Shown: positions 1 to 8,760, counted from the stretch's first letter. The stretch is DNA of 64,000 nucleotides from Actinomycetota bacterium (GCA_014377015.1 JACMQL010000022.1:1-64000); one strand, 5' to 3'. The notes: a model not told the origin generated them from the letters alone. Translations and numbers: made by a program.

Positions 1-1110
1 ATGTGAAAGGTCGTTAGTATAAATAGTTGCAGAATCCTGACCCGTGTTCAGATTCACAACGATGGAAATTTTAGGACCTGAAAGATCCACATTAGATCGA
101 TCATCTCCGGGCGCACTGGATCGTGCAACCATGACGCCATTTAGTTCGACGTCGATATTGTGGGGATCAAATTCTGCGTCCGCTGTGCCTACGGCAGCGA
201 GAATGCGACCCCAGTTTGGATCCCCCCCAAAAAGCGCGCACTTGAGTAGATTATTTCGGGCGCACGCGCGACCAACATTTACCGCTTCGGCTTCGCTGCG
301 CGCTCCAACAACTTCGATCGAGACAATTTTCGTATGACCTTCTGCATCTGCGATTAATTGAGATGAGAGCGAGGAGCAAACTTCCATCAAAAGTTCCTCT
401 AGCTCAGCCATTGAAATTTGCATTCCAGATGAACCTGAAGCCAGAAGCAATACCGTGTCATTAGTGGAAGTGCAGCCGTCGGAATCAATTCGGTTGTAAG
501 TACGGTTCACAACAGCGCCAAAGAGGTCCTGCAATCCTTCTTCCGTGACAATTGCATCAGTCATGACGACCGAAAGCATGGTCGCGAGTGAGGGCGCTAA
601 CATTCCTGCCCCTTTTGCAATCCCGGTTACGGTTACCCCAAATTTCTCCACTGAGGCAATTTTGGGATGAGTGTCCGTCGTCATGATGGCAGTGGCCGCG
701 CCAATGAGGTCCTCTGATGACATCTTCGTCGCGGTGACTGCAATTCCGTGTAACAACTTTGACATTGGCAAGTACTCGCCGATCAATCCAGTGGAACACA
801 CTGCAACTTCGGATGAAGAAATATTCAGAACTTCTGCTAAATGTTCAGCACTCCGATGTGTATCGGCAAAGCCCTGCGCCCCTGTACACGCGTTTGCTCC
901 GCCTGAGTTGAGAACAACCGCGCGGATCTGTCCGCCGGCCACGATCTGTTGGGTCCAAAGAACCGGAGCCGCCTTCATCTTGTTGGTGGTGAAAACACCA
1001 GCGCAAAGAGCTGATGGGCCGACGTTGGCTATCAAAGCGAGATCAAGGGTGCCGGAGTTTTTTAGACCAGCTGCGTAACTTCCTGCGACAAAACCCAAAG
1101 GCAGTTTCAT
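1..1110 (-). CDS. argJ: Glutamate N-acetyltransferase / amino-acid acetyltransferase ArgJ (3' end cut by window)
   Basis: ArgJ transfers the acetyl group from N-acetylornithine to glutamate, closing the cyclic arginine pathway in the cytoplasm. Reading the minus strand from an ATG at 1110 gives 370 uninterrupted residues beginning MKLPLGFVAG; the frame runs off the left edge at a codon boundary after DLSH. ArgJ proteins usually have about 15 further residues, so only the C-terminal tip is missing. The autoproteolysis/nucleophile motif is visible as LATML, with the threonine at residue 177. The start overlaps the argC stop (ATGA, 1107-1110), so the two are translationally coupled in an argCJ operon. 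No ribosome site separate from the argC end is needed. Confidence 0.95.
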   Translation of the reverse strand, partial: MKLPLGFVAGSYAAGLKNSGTLDLALIANVGPSALCAGVFTTNKMKAAPVLWTQQIVAGGQIRAVVLNSGGANACTGAQGFADTHRSAEHLAEVLNISSSEVAVCSTGLIGEYLPMSKLLHGIAVTATKMSSEDLIGAATAIMTTDTHPKIASVEKFGVTVTGIAKGAGMLAPSLATMLSVVMTDAIVTEEGLQDLFGAVVNRTYNRIDSDGCTSTNDTVLLLASGSSGMQISMAELEELLMEVCSSLSSQLIADAEGHTKIVSIEVVGARSEAEAVNVGRACARNNLLKCALFGGDPNWGRILAAVGTADAEFDPHNIDVELNGVMVARSSAPGDDRSNVDLSGPKISIVVNLNTGQDSATIYTNDLSH

Positions 1111-2126
1111 ATCCCTAACCCGATCGAAGTCAATCCAATTGTCTCCTCTAGTCCTGCCATGAGGTTCGCGTTTTGAATCGCTTGACCCGCTGCCCCCTTG
1201 CCCAGATTGTCAATGGCCGTAGAAACGATCAATCTGTTTGTGTGCGTATCAATGGCAATTTGAATTTGAACATGATTACTCCCTGTCAAGCTTGCAGTGC
1301 GAGGCAGTCGCCCTTCATCTAAAACAGTAACGAAATATTCGTTTTCGTAATACTCAGAATAGATACGTCGAAGTTGAACAACAGATACTTCGGACGTAAG
1401 TTGCGCAGTCACGGTGGCCAATATTCCGCGCGACATAGGTGCAAGAATTGGTGTGAAAGAAATCTTCGTGGGATTTCCAGAAAGCGATGTCAGCGCCTCT
1501 TCAATTTCTGGTGTGTGTTGATGCACCCCTCCAAATTTGTATGAACTAAGGGAGCCGGATACTTCGCTTGCTAGAAGACTTGCCTTGAGACTTCTACCCG
1601 CCCCAGTCGTACCTGATGCGGCCACCACGACAATATCGCTGGTATTGATGTGCGCAAGCGCTGGAGCGCACGAAAGGGAAATCGCGGTTGCATAACATCC
1701 GGGGTTCGCAACTTTACGAGAATCAGAAATCAGTTCTCGATTGCCCGACAATTCGGGTAACCCGTACGTCCAAGTTCCCGCATGGTCGCCTCCGTAATAC
1801 TTTGACCATGCAGATGCATCTTTAAGTCGAAAATCTGCCCCCAGGTCCACGACAATCTGATCTGGCAAAAGATAAGACGCGATCTTGCCTGATTCGCCGT
1901 GCGGAAGGGCCAAAAAGACTACGTCACACTCAGAAAGAGATTCCAAGTTCGCCGGAACGAATGTCCGCTCACCATAGGCGCTCAAATGCGGATGCAAGGA
2001 AGAGATCTTTTGCCCTACCTGCGTGTGAGCAGCTATCACAGTGGGAGTGAAAAATGGATGGCTAGAGAGCAGACGCAGAAGTTCTCCGCCGGTATATCCG
2101 CTGGCTCCCACGATTGCTGTCTTCAT
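1107..2126 (-). CDS. argC: N-acetyl-gamma-glutamyl-phosphate reductase ArgC
   Basis: ArgC is the NADPH-dependent reductase of the third step of arginine synthesis. With a start at 2126 the protein is 339 residues: an N-terminal dinucleotide-binding motif GASGYTGGELL (7-17), the catalytic cysteine in NPGCYAT (C144), GTTGAGRS near 172-179, and the HQHTPE histidines near 202-204. An ATG seven codons upstream (2147) is possible, but MKTAIVGASG is the usual family start. A TATGCT hexamer also lies 6 nt upstream of 2126, fitting a leaderless transcript, while the 2147 ATG would fall inside the candidate ArgR operator. The stop overlaps the argJ start. Confidence 0.95.
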   Translation of the reverse strand: MKTAIVGASGYTGGELLRLLSSHPFFTPTVIAAHTQVGQKISSLHPHLSAYGERTFVPANLESLSECDVVFLALPHGESGKIASYLLPDQIVVDLGADFRLKDASAWSKYYGGDHAGTWTYGLPELSGNRELISDSRKVANPGCYATAISLSCAPALAHINTSDIVVVAASGTTGAGRSLKASLLASEVSGSLSSYKFGGVHQHTPEIEEALTSLSGNPTKISFTPILAPMSRGILATVTAQLTSEVSVVQLRRIYSEYYENEYFVTVLDEGRLPRTASLTGSNHVQIQIAIDTHTNRLIVSTAIDNLGKGAAGQAIQNANLMAGLEETIGLTSIGLGI

Positions 2127-2132
2127 CGAACA

Positions 2133-2138
2133 AGCATA
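2133..2138 (-). promoter_or_regulatory. -10 hexamer TATGCT of argCJ (leaderless)
   Basis: TATGCT on the minus strand ends 6 nt before the ATG at 2126, with no Shine-Dalgarno sequence between. This is the same geometry as at ten other starts in the window. The -35 position would fall inside the ARG-box pair just upstream. No -35 consensus is visible. Confidence 0.45.
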
Positions 2139-2146
2139 TGGTGTCA

Positions 2147-2180
2147 TTAATAACTATGCAACCTTATGAAATTTTATGCA
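2147..2180 (-). promoter_or_regulatory. Tandem ARG-box-like operator upstream of argC
   Basis: Read on the minus strand there are two 14-base half-palindromic elements in direct repeat, TGCATAAAATTTCA (2180-2167) and TGCATAGTTATTAA (2160-2147), exactly 20 bp apart (about two helical turns). The known bacterial ArgR box is TGAATWWWWATTCA. The first copy matches it at all but two positions and the second is weaker. Paired boxes 2-3 bp apart are typical of ArgR hexamer sites. The pair covers the expected -35 region of the argC promoter, so binding would repress argCJ. ArgR itself is not in the window. Confidence 0.5.
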
Positions 2181-2208
2181 TTACCCGATTGAGAAAGAGG
2201 TGAAATTC

Positions 2209-4671
2209 TCAGGCTCGCACTTCTGCTCCAGTCTGTTTAAACGCTTTCTCAGCCGCATTTTCTCGCATAACCGAAACTTCAGCGTTCGTGAGAGTTCTAT
2301 CCGGTGCGCGAAACGTAAGGCTAAAGGCGAGGGAAACTTTTCCATCACCCAACTGGTCGTATCGGTCAAAAAGTTGAATTGACTCAAGGAGTTCTCCCGC
2401 ACCTTCGCGTAACGCCGCCTCGACAGCCTGCGCTGGAATATTCTTATCAACAATCAGCGCAATGTCTTGCACAGCCACCGGCATCGTGCCAAGCAATGTG
2501 CCTTTCACAACTGAGGATTCGGGTAGCGAACTCATATTGACGACAAATGCACAGGTTCTCGCCGGGATTCCCATGGCCTCACATACGCGCGGGTGCAGTT
2601 CTCCAGCATGGGCCACCACTTTGCCTGAAACCAAGAATTCAGCGCAGCGTCCAGGATGCCACGGTGCAAAATTAGCCGGCTTAATATCCCACTTCAGATG
2701 AGACATTTCTAGAATTTCTTCTACAAATGCGACGGAATCGCTCCAATCATAAGCGCGGCCCTTGGAGTGCCAATCTTCAATCTCCACTTGGCCGATAAGT
2801 AAACCACCGACATGAATCGGCTGATTGGGAACACTTGCATATATTGCAGAAATTTCAGCTTCGGCGGGGCGGGATGCGGTCGCAGGCGACTGCGCGGAGA
2901 CCAATTTTTCAACATCCTTGAAGATGGATCCGATCTCGAAAATTCCAAAATTGCGAGACCCGCGGCTCAAATTCTTCAGCGCCGCGCCAATCAAACCTGG
3001 AATTAAATGTGGTCTGAGCAAAGGCGCGTCCTCAGACATTGGATTGGCAATTCGGAAAGTAGCCGCTCGCTCACCCGCATAGCCCATTGCCTTCAATACA
3101 GCCGCGGACACAAACGGATAGGTCTGTACTTCCGCCAAGCCTTTATCGGCGAGTAAAAGCGCAACTTTGCGACGTCGTTGTTGTTGGGATGTTAAACCCG
3201 GACTCACAGGATGCGGCGGAAGAAGCGACGGAATTGCTTGATACCCGACCATTCGTGCCACTTCTTCAACGAAGTCAGCGGCTTGCAACAGATCATGCCG
3301 CCATGAGGGCGGATCAATATTCCAATTGCGTGGGTCGATTTTCTCGACGTCACAACCAACAATTAGTAACTTTTCTTCGACCATCGCCAGCGAAATGTCT
3401 GCACCCGTCAAAGTCGCAACGTAGTGCGGATCAATAGAAACAACTGGTGCATAGCGAGGTTGCCCAGCGCTACGGGTCCCGATGTGCTTCGCTCCTCCTA
3501 AATCCACCAAGAGTTGAACGGCACGCGCCGAAGCGATCTCCGCCAGTGAGGAATCCACTCCTCTTTCGAATCTTTTTGAGGCTTCTGAGAAAAGTTTGTG
3601 CCGGCGCGCGTTGCGCGATACTGAAGTTGGATCAAAGCGAGCTGCCTCTATTGCGATTGAATGGGTGCCTTCCGAAATCTCCGACGACTTGCCGCCCATT
3701 GTTCCGGCCAAAGCGAGCGGACCTTCATCATCAGCAACCACGAGGTCATCGGAGTTGAGTGTGCGAGCCTGACCATCGAATGTGGTGAGAGAAGTATTGG
3801 CACCCGCTCTTTGAATATGGATGCTGCCCTTGATTGCGCTGCTATCAAAGGCGTGCAGGGGTTGCCCTAATTCGAGCATGACGTAATTGGTAACGTCCAC
3901 CGCGAGAGAGATCGAACGCATTCCGCATTTCTCGATACGGCGCTTCATCCACAACGGTGTGGGACGAGTAGCCTGGAATTCAGCGAGGGATCGCAAGAAA
4001 ATTACTGAAGCGGCGGTTGGATCATCAATGAAAACATCGACCGCATCCTCTCCTTCAGAGTAATTCTTTGCCTCCACCTGGTTGATCGGATCCGTGAATT
4101 TGACGCCGAGAGAGGCAGCGGCCTCTCTCCCGATGCCCCGAATTGAGAGCGCATAGCCTCGATCGGGATTTACTGCTACCTCGAAGACAACGTCATTGAT
4201 TTCCAGTAAGGAAATAGCATCAGTGCCGGGTTCGGCTGCATCTTGTGGCAGGACCAAAATACCGTCGTGATCTTGTCCTGTTCCAAGTTCGCGAGATGAG
4301 CAAATCATTCCGTTGCTTACTTTCCCGTAAGTCTCTCTTTGAGAAATTACAAAATTGTCTGGCAGAACTGCGCCAGGAAGGGCGGCGACAATGAAATCTC
4401 CTACTTTGAAATTAGTTGCACCGCAGATAACAAATCGAGTTTCTAAATCGCCGCAGTTAAGTTCGACCCAACGAATGGGTTTCTTATGACCGGTGAGCTC
4501 TTCAATTGTGAGCACCTGACCCACCACCACTGGGCCACTTAGGTTTTGACCTTGTCTTTCGATTGCTTCGACTTCGAAACCAACTCGAACTAGTGCATCA
4601 GAAATCTCTTCTGGGCTAATGGATTCTGGGATCGCAGCGAATTCTCGCACCCACGAAAGAGGTACGCGCAT
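2209..4671 (-). CDS. pheT: Phenylalanyl-tRNA synthetase beta subunit
   Basis: This is the large subunit of the alpha2-beta2 PheRS, which charges tRNA-Phe. It has 820 residues, normal length for the family. It begins MRVPLSWVREF and carries a tRNA-binding OB domain (about residues 40-150), the B3/B4 editing region, B5, the catalytic-like core and a C-terminal anticodon-binding FDX-ACB domain (final 90 residues, containing the DRYDQ region). The start overlaps the pheS stop by one base (TAATG, 4669-4673), so expression is coupled to pheS. A 28-38 nt AT-rich gap separates its stop from the argC operator. Confidence 0.97.
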   Translation of the reverse strand: MRVPLSWVREFAAIPESISPEEISDALVRVGFEVEAIERQGQNLSGPVVVGQVLTIEELTGHKKPIRWVELNCGDLETRFVICGATNFKVGDFIVAALPGAVLPDNFVISQRETYGKVSNGMICSSRELGTGQDHDGILVLPQDAAEPGTDAISLLEINDVVFEVAVNPDRGYALSIRGIGREAAASLGVKFTDPINQVEAKNYSEGEDAVDVFIDDPTAASVIFLRSLAEFQATRPTPLWMKRRIEKCGMRSISLAVDVTNYVMLELGQPLHAFDSSAIKGSIHIQRAGANTSLTTFDGQARTLNSDDLVVADDEGPLALAGTMGGKSSEISEGTHSIAIEAARFDPTSVSRNARRHKLFSEASKRFERGVDSSLAEIASARAVQLLVDLGGAKHIGTRSAGQPRYAPVVSIDPHYVATLTGADISLAMVEEKLLIVGCDVEKIDPRNWNIDPPSWRHDLLQAADFVEEVARMVGYQAIPSLLPPHPVSPGLTSQQQRRRKVALLLADKGLAEVQTYPFVSAAVLKAMGYAGERAATFRIANPMSEDAPLLRPHLIPGLIGAALKNLSRGSRNFGIFEIGSIFKDVEKLVSAQSPATASRPAEAEISAIYASVPNQPIHVGGLLIGQVEIEDWHSKGRAYDWSDSVAFVEEILEMSHLKWDIKPANFAPWHPGRCAEFLVSGKVVAHAGELHPRVCEAMGIPARTCAFVVNMSSLPESSVVKGTLLGTMPVAVQDIALIVDKNIPAQAVEAALREGAGELLESIQLFDRYDQLGDGKVSLAFSLTFRAPDRTLTNAEVSVMRENAAEKAFKQTGAEVRA

Positions 4672-5681
4672 TACAAACTCACCCCGAAATGTTGGGTGAA
4701 GCGAATGTCACCTTCCACTATGTCACGCATGTCGGAAAGATCATGGCGGACCATTAAGGTTCGCTCAAGTCCCATTCCAAATGCGAATCCTGAGAATATT
4801 TCCGTGTCCACGCCGCAAGCAGCGAGCACGCGAGGATTCACCATGCCACACCCGCCCCATTCAATCCAACGATCATTGAAGAACACATCAACTTCTGCAC
4901 TTGGTTCAGTGAACGGGAAGAACGAAGGACGCAAACGCGTAATTGCCTCATCACCAAACATGCGACGGGCGAACTGATCAAGAGTTCCTTTTAGATGGGC
5001 CATTGTGATCCCACGATCAACAACTAGTCCTTCGACCTGGCTGAACACCGGTGTGTGAGTCGCATCCAATTCATCCGCCCGGAAAGTTCGGCCAGGACAG
5101 ATTACGTATATCGGAGGTTCGTTTTCCAGCATTGTCCGAATCTGAACCGGAGAGGTATGGGTACGCAAGACAAGTTTCGATTCAAGAGGTTCGATGAAGA
5201 ATGTGTCCTGCATGCTGCGAGCTGGATGATCAGGTGGCATATTTAGGGCATCGAAGTTGAGCCACTCGGCTTCAAGTTCTGGACCTTCCGCAACCCCATA
5301 ACCCTGCGCAATGAAGTAGTCGCAGATTTCATTTCGCAATAATGTCAAAGGGTGCAATCCGCCTCTTGGAGTGCGCCGCGTCGGCAGCGATATATCTACA
5401 ACTTCCTCCAGCAGAACTCTGGCATCCCGCTCGGCTTCAAGAATCGAGGTGCGTTCTGCGATCACCGCCGCGATCTTTGTCTTCGCTTCGCCAATGAGTT
5501 TTCCTGCCGCGGCCCTTTCTTCCGAAGTAAGCGCACCCAGGCCTCGGCTCGCCAGAGCTACTGGTGATTTGTCGCCGACATGGGTGATGCGCGCCGATTT
5601 CAACGCTTCCATATCCCCCGCAGATTCAATAGCGGAAAGGGCTTCAGATACCCACCGATTGAGTTCCAGAGCTGAAGTCAT
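4671..5681 (-). CDS. pheS: Phenylalanyl-tRNA synthetase alpha subunit
   Basis: This is the catalytic class II subunit of PheRS. It has 336 residues from the ATG at 5681 (MTSALELNRW). An N-terminal coiled coil (1-85) is followed by the class II core with motif 2 (PGRTFRADE) and motif 3 (GFAFGMGLERTLMVRH). A longer frame up to 5702 exists. However, TAGACT lies exactly 7 nt before the 5681 ATG and there is no Shine-Dalgarno sequence, so the shorter start and a leaderless mRNA are preferred. That also gives pheST its own promoter just after the methyltransferase gene. Confidence 0.97.
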   Translation of the reverse strand: MTSALELNRWVSEALSAIESAGDMEALKSARITHVGDKSPVALASRGLGALTSEERAAAGKLIGEAKTKIAAVIAERTSILEAERDARVLLEEVVDISLPTRRTPRGGLHPLTLLRNEICDYFIAQGYGVAEGPELEAEWLNFDALNMPPDHPARSMQDTFFIEPLESKLVLRTHTSPVQIRTMLENEPPIYVICPGRTFRADELDATHTPVFSQVEGLVVDRGITMAHLKGTLDQFARRMFGDEAITRLRPSFFPFTEPSAEVDVFFNDRWIEWGGCGMVNPRVLAACGVDTEIFSGFAFGMGLERTLMVRHDLSDMRDIVEGDIRFTQHFGVSL

Positions 5682-5688
5682 GGCGCAA

Positions 5689-5694
5689 AGTCTA
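5689..5694 (-). promoter_or_regulatory. -10 hexamer TAGACT of pheST (leaderless)
   Basis: TAGACT on the minus strand ends 7 nt before the pheS ATG and fits the actinobacterial TAGRRT/TAnnnT -10 element. No Shine-Dalgarno sequence and no clear -35 are seen. Confidence 0.55.
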
Positions 5695-5707
5695 CTGTGC
5701 ACTCAAC

Positions 5708-6493
5708 TTATGATGCGGTGCTAACACGAAACATCACAATGGCTGCGGCGGAGGCGAGATTAAGGCTTTCTGCATTTCCCGCCATCGGAATATTTACAGC
5801 TCTAATTTTAGGATTCAGAACAAGGTTATTTAAGCCTTGGGCTTCATTTCCAAAAATCCATAATGACGGGGCGCTCACCTCTATATCTAGAAGTGAAGTG
5901 GCGCCATCGGCATCAAGCGCAAAGATATTCTCATTGGGCCACGTTGCGATCAGGTCCGCTAGCGGAACTTTCTCGTAAAGAGGAATATGCCAAAGTGAGC
6001 CGGCACTGGCGCGCACTACTTTTGGAGAATAAAAATCAACGCTATTCGATGAAGTTAAACATGCGCTAAAACCCGTGGCATCGGCGGTTCTAAGAATTGT
6101 TCCCGCGTTGCCTGGATCTTGGATTTCATGAAGATAGAGAACGTGATTTGCATCTGAAATTTGAAATGCGTCAATTCCACTCGACGGAATGCGACAAAGT
6201 CCCAAAATTCCCTGCGGGGTTACTGTCTCGCCCATGGCACTCATGACTTCGTCGCTCACATCAAAGACATCCAGGTTGGATATATCCAATCCATCTGTCT
6301 CTGTTTTTTCACGCCCTCCACGAGTCAAATAAAGAGTCTCCAACACAGGTGTCGCGTTTTTTTGAGTTGCTTCACGGAGAAACTGCAAACCTTCCGCGAC
6401 AAAAACGCCAGAGTCGCGGCGCTCCTTTTTACCCCGCGTACCCAAAAGAGCCTTCACTCGCCCAATATGCGGCGAATGAAGGCTCTCAATCAT
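5708..6493 (-). CDS. TrmH/SpoU-family RNA 2'-O-methyltransferase
   Basis: This is a SPOUT-class, SAM-dependent ribose methyltransferase acting on rRNA or tRNA. It has 261 residues. A short N-terminal substrate-binding region (1-95) is followed by the knotted catalytic domain with the three SpoU motifs: DPGNAGTILRTA (near 125), FGNEAQGL (near 213) and IPMAGNAESLNLASA (near 235). It sits between rplT and pheS, the usual place for this gene in actinobacteria (often annotated tsnR or rlmB-like). The exact target nucleotide cannot be read from sequence. The gap to rplT is 19 nt. Confidence 0.9.
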   Translation of the reverse strand: MIESLHSPHIGRVKALLGTRGKKERRDSGVFVAEGLQFLREATQKNATPVLETLYLTRGGREKTETDGLDISNLDVFDVSDEVMSAMGETVTPQGILGLCRIPSSGIDAFQISDANHVLYLHEIQDPGNAGTILRTADATGFSACLTSSNSVDFYSPKVVRASAGSLWHIPLYEKVPLADLIATWPNENIFALDADGATSLLDIEVSAPSLWIFGNEAQGLNNLVLNPKIRAVNIPMAGNAESLNLASAAAIVMFRVSTAS

Positions 6494-6512
6494 GGTTGGG
6501 GAGAGATGCTAG

Positions 6513-6869
6513 TTAAGCAAGATTTTTTCGGGCTACTTCAACCAACGACTTAAAGGTCTCTGGCTCGTTTGTGGCAAGTTCGGAAAGTACTCGACGATCA
6601 ACCTCAACGCCACCAGCCTTTAAGCCTTGGATGAAGCGATTGTATGTGAGTCCGTTTGCACGACTTGCAGCATTGATTCTCTGAATCCAAAGCTGGCGGA
6701 AGTCACCCTTCTTGTCCTTGCGATCGTTGAACGCATAGACCATAGAGTGAGTTACTTGCTCCTTCGCCTTTGCGTACAGGCGTGAGCGCTGACCGCGATA
6801 TCCGGCAGCTCGCTCAAGTGTTGTGCGACGCTTCTTAGCGGCATGGACGCCACGTTTTACTCTTGCCAT
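6513..6869 (-). CDS. rplT: 50S ribosomal protein L20
   Basis: L20 binds 23S rRNA early in large-subunit assembly. The 118-residue protein is of full length, begins [15 protein letters not shown] and has a basic N-terminal tail plus a globular C-terminal domain ending in RKNLA. AGGAG lies about 10 nt before the ATG. It is the third gene of infC-rpmI-rplT, 13 nt after rpmI. In many bacteria L20 represses this operon by binding its leader mRNA. Confidence 0.98.
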   Translation of the reverse strand: MARVKRGVHAAKKRRTTLERAAGYRGQRSRLYAKAKEQVTHSMVYAFNDRKDKKGDFRQLWIQRINAASRANGLTYNRFIQGLKAGGVEVDRRVLSELATNEPETFKSLVEVARKNLA

Positions 6870-6882
6870 TTGCGGGCGCTCC

Positions 6883-7080
6883 TTACTTCAGACCAAGCAT
6901 GCGCTTGGCTGTAAAAGTTGTGGACGGCTTAGCTGCAACATCACCGCTGAGGCGGCGAGTCAGTCGGGAGGATTTGCGCTCAAGAAGGTGGCGCTTGCCA
7001 GCTCGCTCGTGCATGATCTTTCCAGATCCGGTGACACGAAATCGCTTCTTCGCGCCACTGTGCGTTTTCATCTTTGGCAT
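6883..7080 (-). CDS. rpmI: 50S ribosomal protein L35
   Basis: This is a small basic large-subunit protein of 65 residues, normal for L35, with the typical start [14 protein letters not shown] and a Lys/Arg-rich body. It lies between infC and rplT in the conserved operon, with a purine-rich GGGAAGAGGG stretch upstream of the ATG as ribosome site. Confidence 0.98.
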   Translation of the reverse strand: MPKMKTHSGAKKRFRVTGSGKIMHERAGKRHLLERKSSRLTRRLSGDVAAKPSTTFTAKRMLGLK

Positions 7081-7152
7081 GTGTGCCCTCTTCCCTTATT
7101 TATCATGGTTACTTCGATCGTTTAGTACGTTCTAAAATTTGTGAGCTAGAAA

Positions 7153-7740
7153 TTATTCTTCTTCTTCAGTCACTGATGCAGCTTCGCGAGCTTTTCGGGC
7201 CGCTTTCTGCTCTGCAACTGCCTCAGTTTTCTTCTTCGTTGGACCCAACACCATTGTCATGTTGCGTCCTTCTTGCTTTGGTGCAAATTCAATGAAACCA
7301 AACTCTGATATGTCTTGTGCAAGACGCTGTAGAAGTTTGTATCCCAACTCCGGCCTCGTTTGCTCTCGCCCACGAAACTGCATTGTGATCTTTACTTTGT
7401 CGCCGCCGCGAAGAAATTTCTCAATATGATTCCGCTTGGTCTCATAATCGTGACTTTCAATCTTCGGCCTCATACGAACCTCTTTGACCACAATGTGGGT
7501 TTGGTTCTGCCGTGCCTCCCGCGCCTTCTGTGCGATCTCGTACTTGTATTTTCCGAAATCCATGATCTTGCAGACGGGTGGATTGGCGTCAGGGGCGATC
7601 TCGACTAGGTCAAGACCGATCTCATCTGCCATCCGCAATGCAGTATCGATGTCGACGACCCCAATTTGCTCAGCGGTGGGACCGATGAGTCGAACTTCGG
7701 GGACGCGAATGCGATCGTTGATGCGCGCTTCAGTGCTGAT
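7153..7740 (-). CDS. infC: Translation initiation factor IF-3, ATC start codon
   Basis: IF-3 binds the 30S subunit and checks start-codon pairing. The conventional ATG-initiated frame (from 7638, [11 protein letters not shown]) lacks the conserved N-terminal 34 residues. Reading upstream in frame gives [11 protein letters not shown], then the segment leading into RMADEIG, all family-typical. The frame has no ATG, GTG or TTG before it, but an ATC at 7738-7740 follows AAAGGAG with a 5-nt spacer. infC genes are known to start at AUU/AUC so that IF-3 represses its own translation. With the ATC start the protein is 195 residues, with N-domain, linker helix and C-domain complete. It ends in an acidic EEEE-type tail. 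Confidence 0.93.
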   Translation of the reverse strand: MSTEARINDRIRVPEVRLIGPTAEQIGVVDIDTALRMADEIGLDLVEIAPDANPPVCKIMDFGKYKYEIAQKAREARQNQTHIVVKEVRMRPKIESHDYETKRNHIEKFLRGGDKVKITMQFRGREQTRPELGYKLLQRLAQDISEFGFIEFAPKQEGRNMTMVLGPTKKKTEAVAEQKAARKAREAASVTEEEE

Positions 7741-7991
7741 ACATACTCCTTTTCGGGCGGGGACTAAGAAAATTTAGATTCAGTTGATTATCACTGCGAT
7801 TGAAAACACCGCGAAGGGCAACTCAAGGGCCGTGAAGGCCCTGATAGCCACGACATACCTGACCACACCTCTCTATTTACTAGAGAGGGCGAGAAAGGTG
7901 GGAACGGTATCTCCACTTGCAGTAGCTAAGCCACTGGTCTGCCAGAAGGGTACTAGAGGTCGGGCTGAGTGCGAAATCCTGCGATGGTGCC
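7741..7991 (-). other. infC leader / fabI 3' region with two hairpins
   Basis: This 251-nt stretch has no gene. On the minus strand it holds two perfect hairpins: an 8-bp stem CCTCTCTA/TAGAGAGG with a 5-nt loop (7868-7888) and a 6-bp stem AGGGCC/GGCCCT with a 5-nt loop (7826-7842). Neither is followed by a T-run, so they look less like fabI terminators than like structure in the infC leader. A TACCGT hexamer further upstream is a possible -10. In other bacteria the infC-rpmI-rplT leader is the site of L20 autoregulation; whether these hairpins do that is unknown. Confidence 0.35.
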
Positions 7992-8759
7992 TTAGCCCCC
8001 AATTGCGTGGACGCCACCATCTACGTGAATGATCTCCCCCGTGGTTTTGGGGAACCAATCCGAGAGCAGGGCCACGCTGGCTTTGGCAGCCGGGACGGGG
8101 TCATTAAAATCCCATTCCAGGGCCGATCGCTGATTCCATAAATGTTCGAATTCTTCAAATCCAGGGATTGATTTGGCAGCGATCGTACGTATTGGACCTG
8201 CTGCAACAAGATTCACCCGGACATTCTCAGGACCGAGATCTCGTGCCAAGTAACGAGTCGTAGATTCCAAAGCGGCCTTCGCCACGCCCATCCAGTCATA
8301 CTTCGGCCAGGCCACGGCGGCATCGAAATCTAGACCAACAACCGAGGCTCCCCCTTTGAATAAGGGACGTGCCGCCATCGTCAATGACTTCAACGAGTAG
8401 GCCGATACGTGCAGTGCGGTGGCAACGTCTGGCCAAGTTGTATTGAGAAAATTACCTCCAAGCGCTGCTTCAGGTGCAAACCCAATGGAGTGAACTACGC
8501 CGTCGAGGCTAGGTACAAATTCTGAAACTCTCTCAGCCAAAGCCGCCAGATCCTCGTCATTTGTCACATCTAGTTCCACCACCGGGGCAAGTGAGGGCAA
8601 TCGACCCGAAATGCGCTCTGTGAGACGACGAACGCGACCATATGAGCTAAGTACAACCGTTGCGCCTTCCTCTTGCGCCAATCGAGCAATGTGGAAAGCG
8701 ATTGATGCATCAGTAAGAACGCCAGTTACAAGAACGTTTTTCCCTTGAAGTATTCCCAT
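7992..8759 (-). CDS. fabI: Enoyl-ACP reductase, InhA/FabI type
   Basis: This NADH-dependent reductase performs the last step of each fatty acid elongation cycle. It has 255 residues. It is a short-chain dehydrogenase fold with the variant nucleotide motif GVLTDASIAFHIARL (about 14-28), characteristic of FabI/InhA rather than ordinary SDRs, and the catalytic Tyr-x6-Lys in YDWMGVAKAAL. The C-terminal half contains GPIRTIAAKSIPGF, as in InhA. It follows fabG with a 1-nt gap, the same order as mycobacterial fabG1-inhA. The organism may lack mycolic acids, so a general FAS-II role is the safe reading. Confidence 0.95.
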   Translation of the reverse strand: MGILQGKNVLVTGVLTDASIAFHIARLAQEEGATVVLSSYGRVRRLTERISGRLPSLAPVVELDVTNDEDLAALAERVSEFVPSLDGVVHSIGFAPEAALGGNFLNTTWPDVATALHVSAYSLKSLTMAARPLFKGGASVVGLDFDAAVAWPKYDWMGVAKAALESTTRYLARDLGPENVRVNLVAAGPIRTIAAKSIPGFEEFEHLWNQRSALEWDFNDPVPAAKASVALLSDWFPKTTGEIIHVDGGVHAIGG

Positions 8760-8760
8760 A

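Noticed and set aside
671-1078. Long plus-strand frame across argJ
   Set aside because: It is a shadow of argJ; its translation shows no domain, and the minus frame encodes a complete enzyme core.
2127-2147. Longer argC from the ATG at 2147
   Set aside because: The seven extra residues are not family-like, and this ATG lies inside the candidate operator; the ATG at 2126 has a -10 at 6 nt.
7153-7638. infC read as a 161-residue protein from the first ATG
   Set aside because: It lacks the conserved N-terminal segment, which is encoded directly upstream in the same frame behind a good ribosome site and an ATC start.
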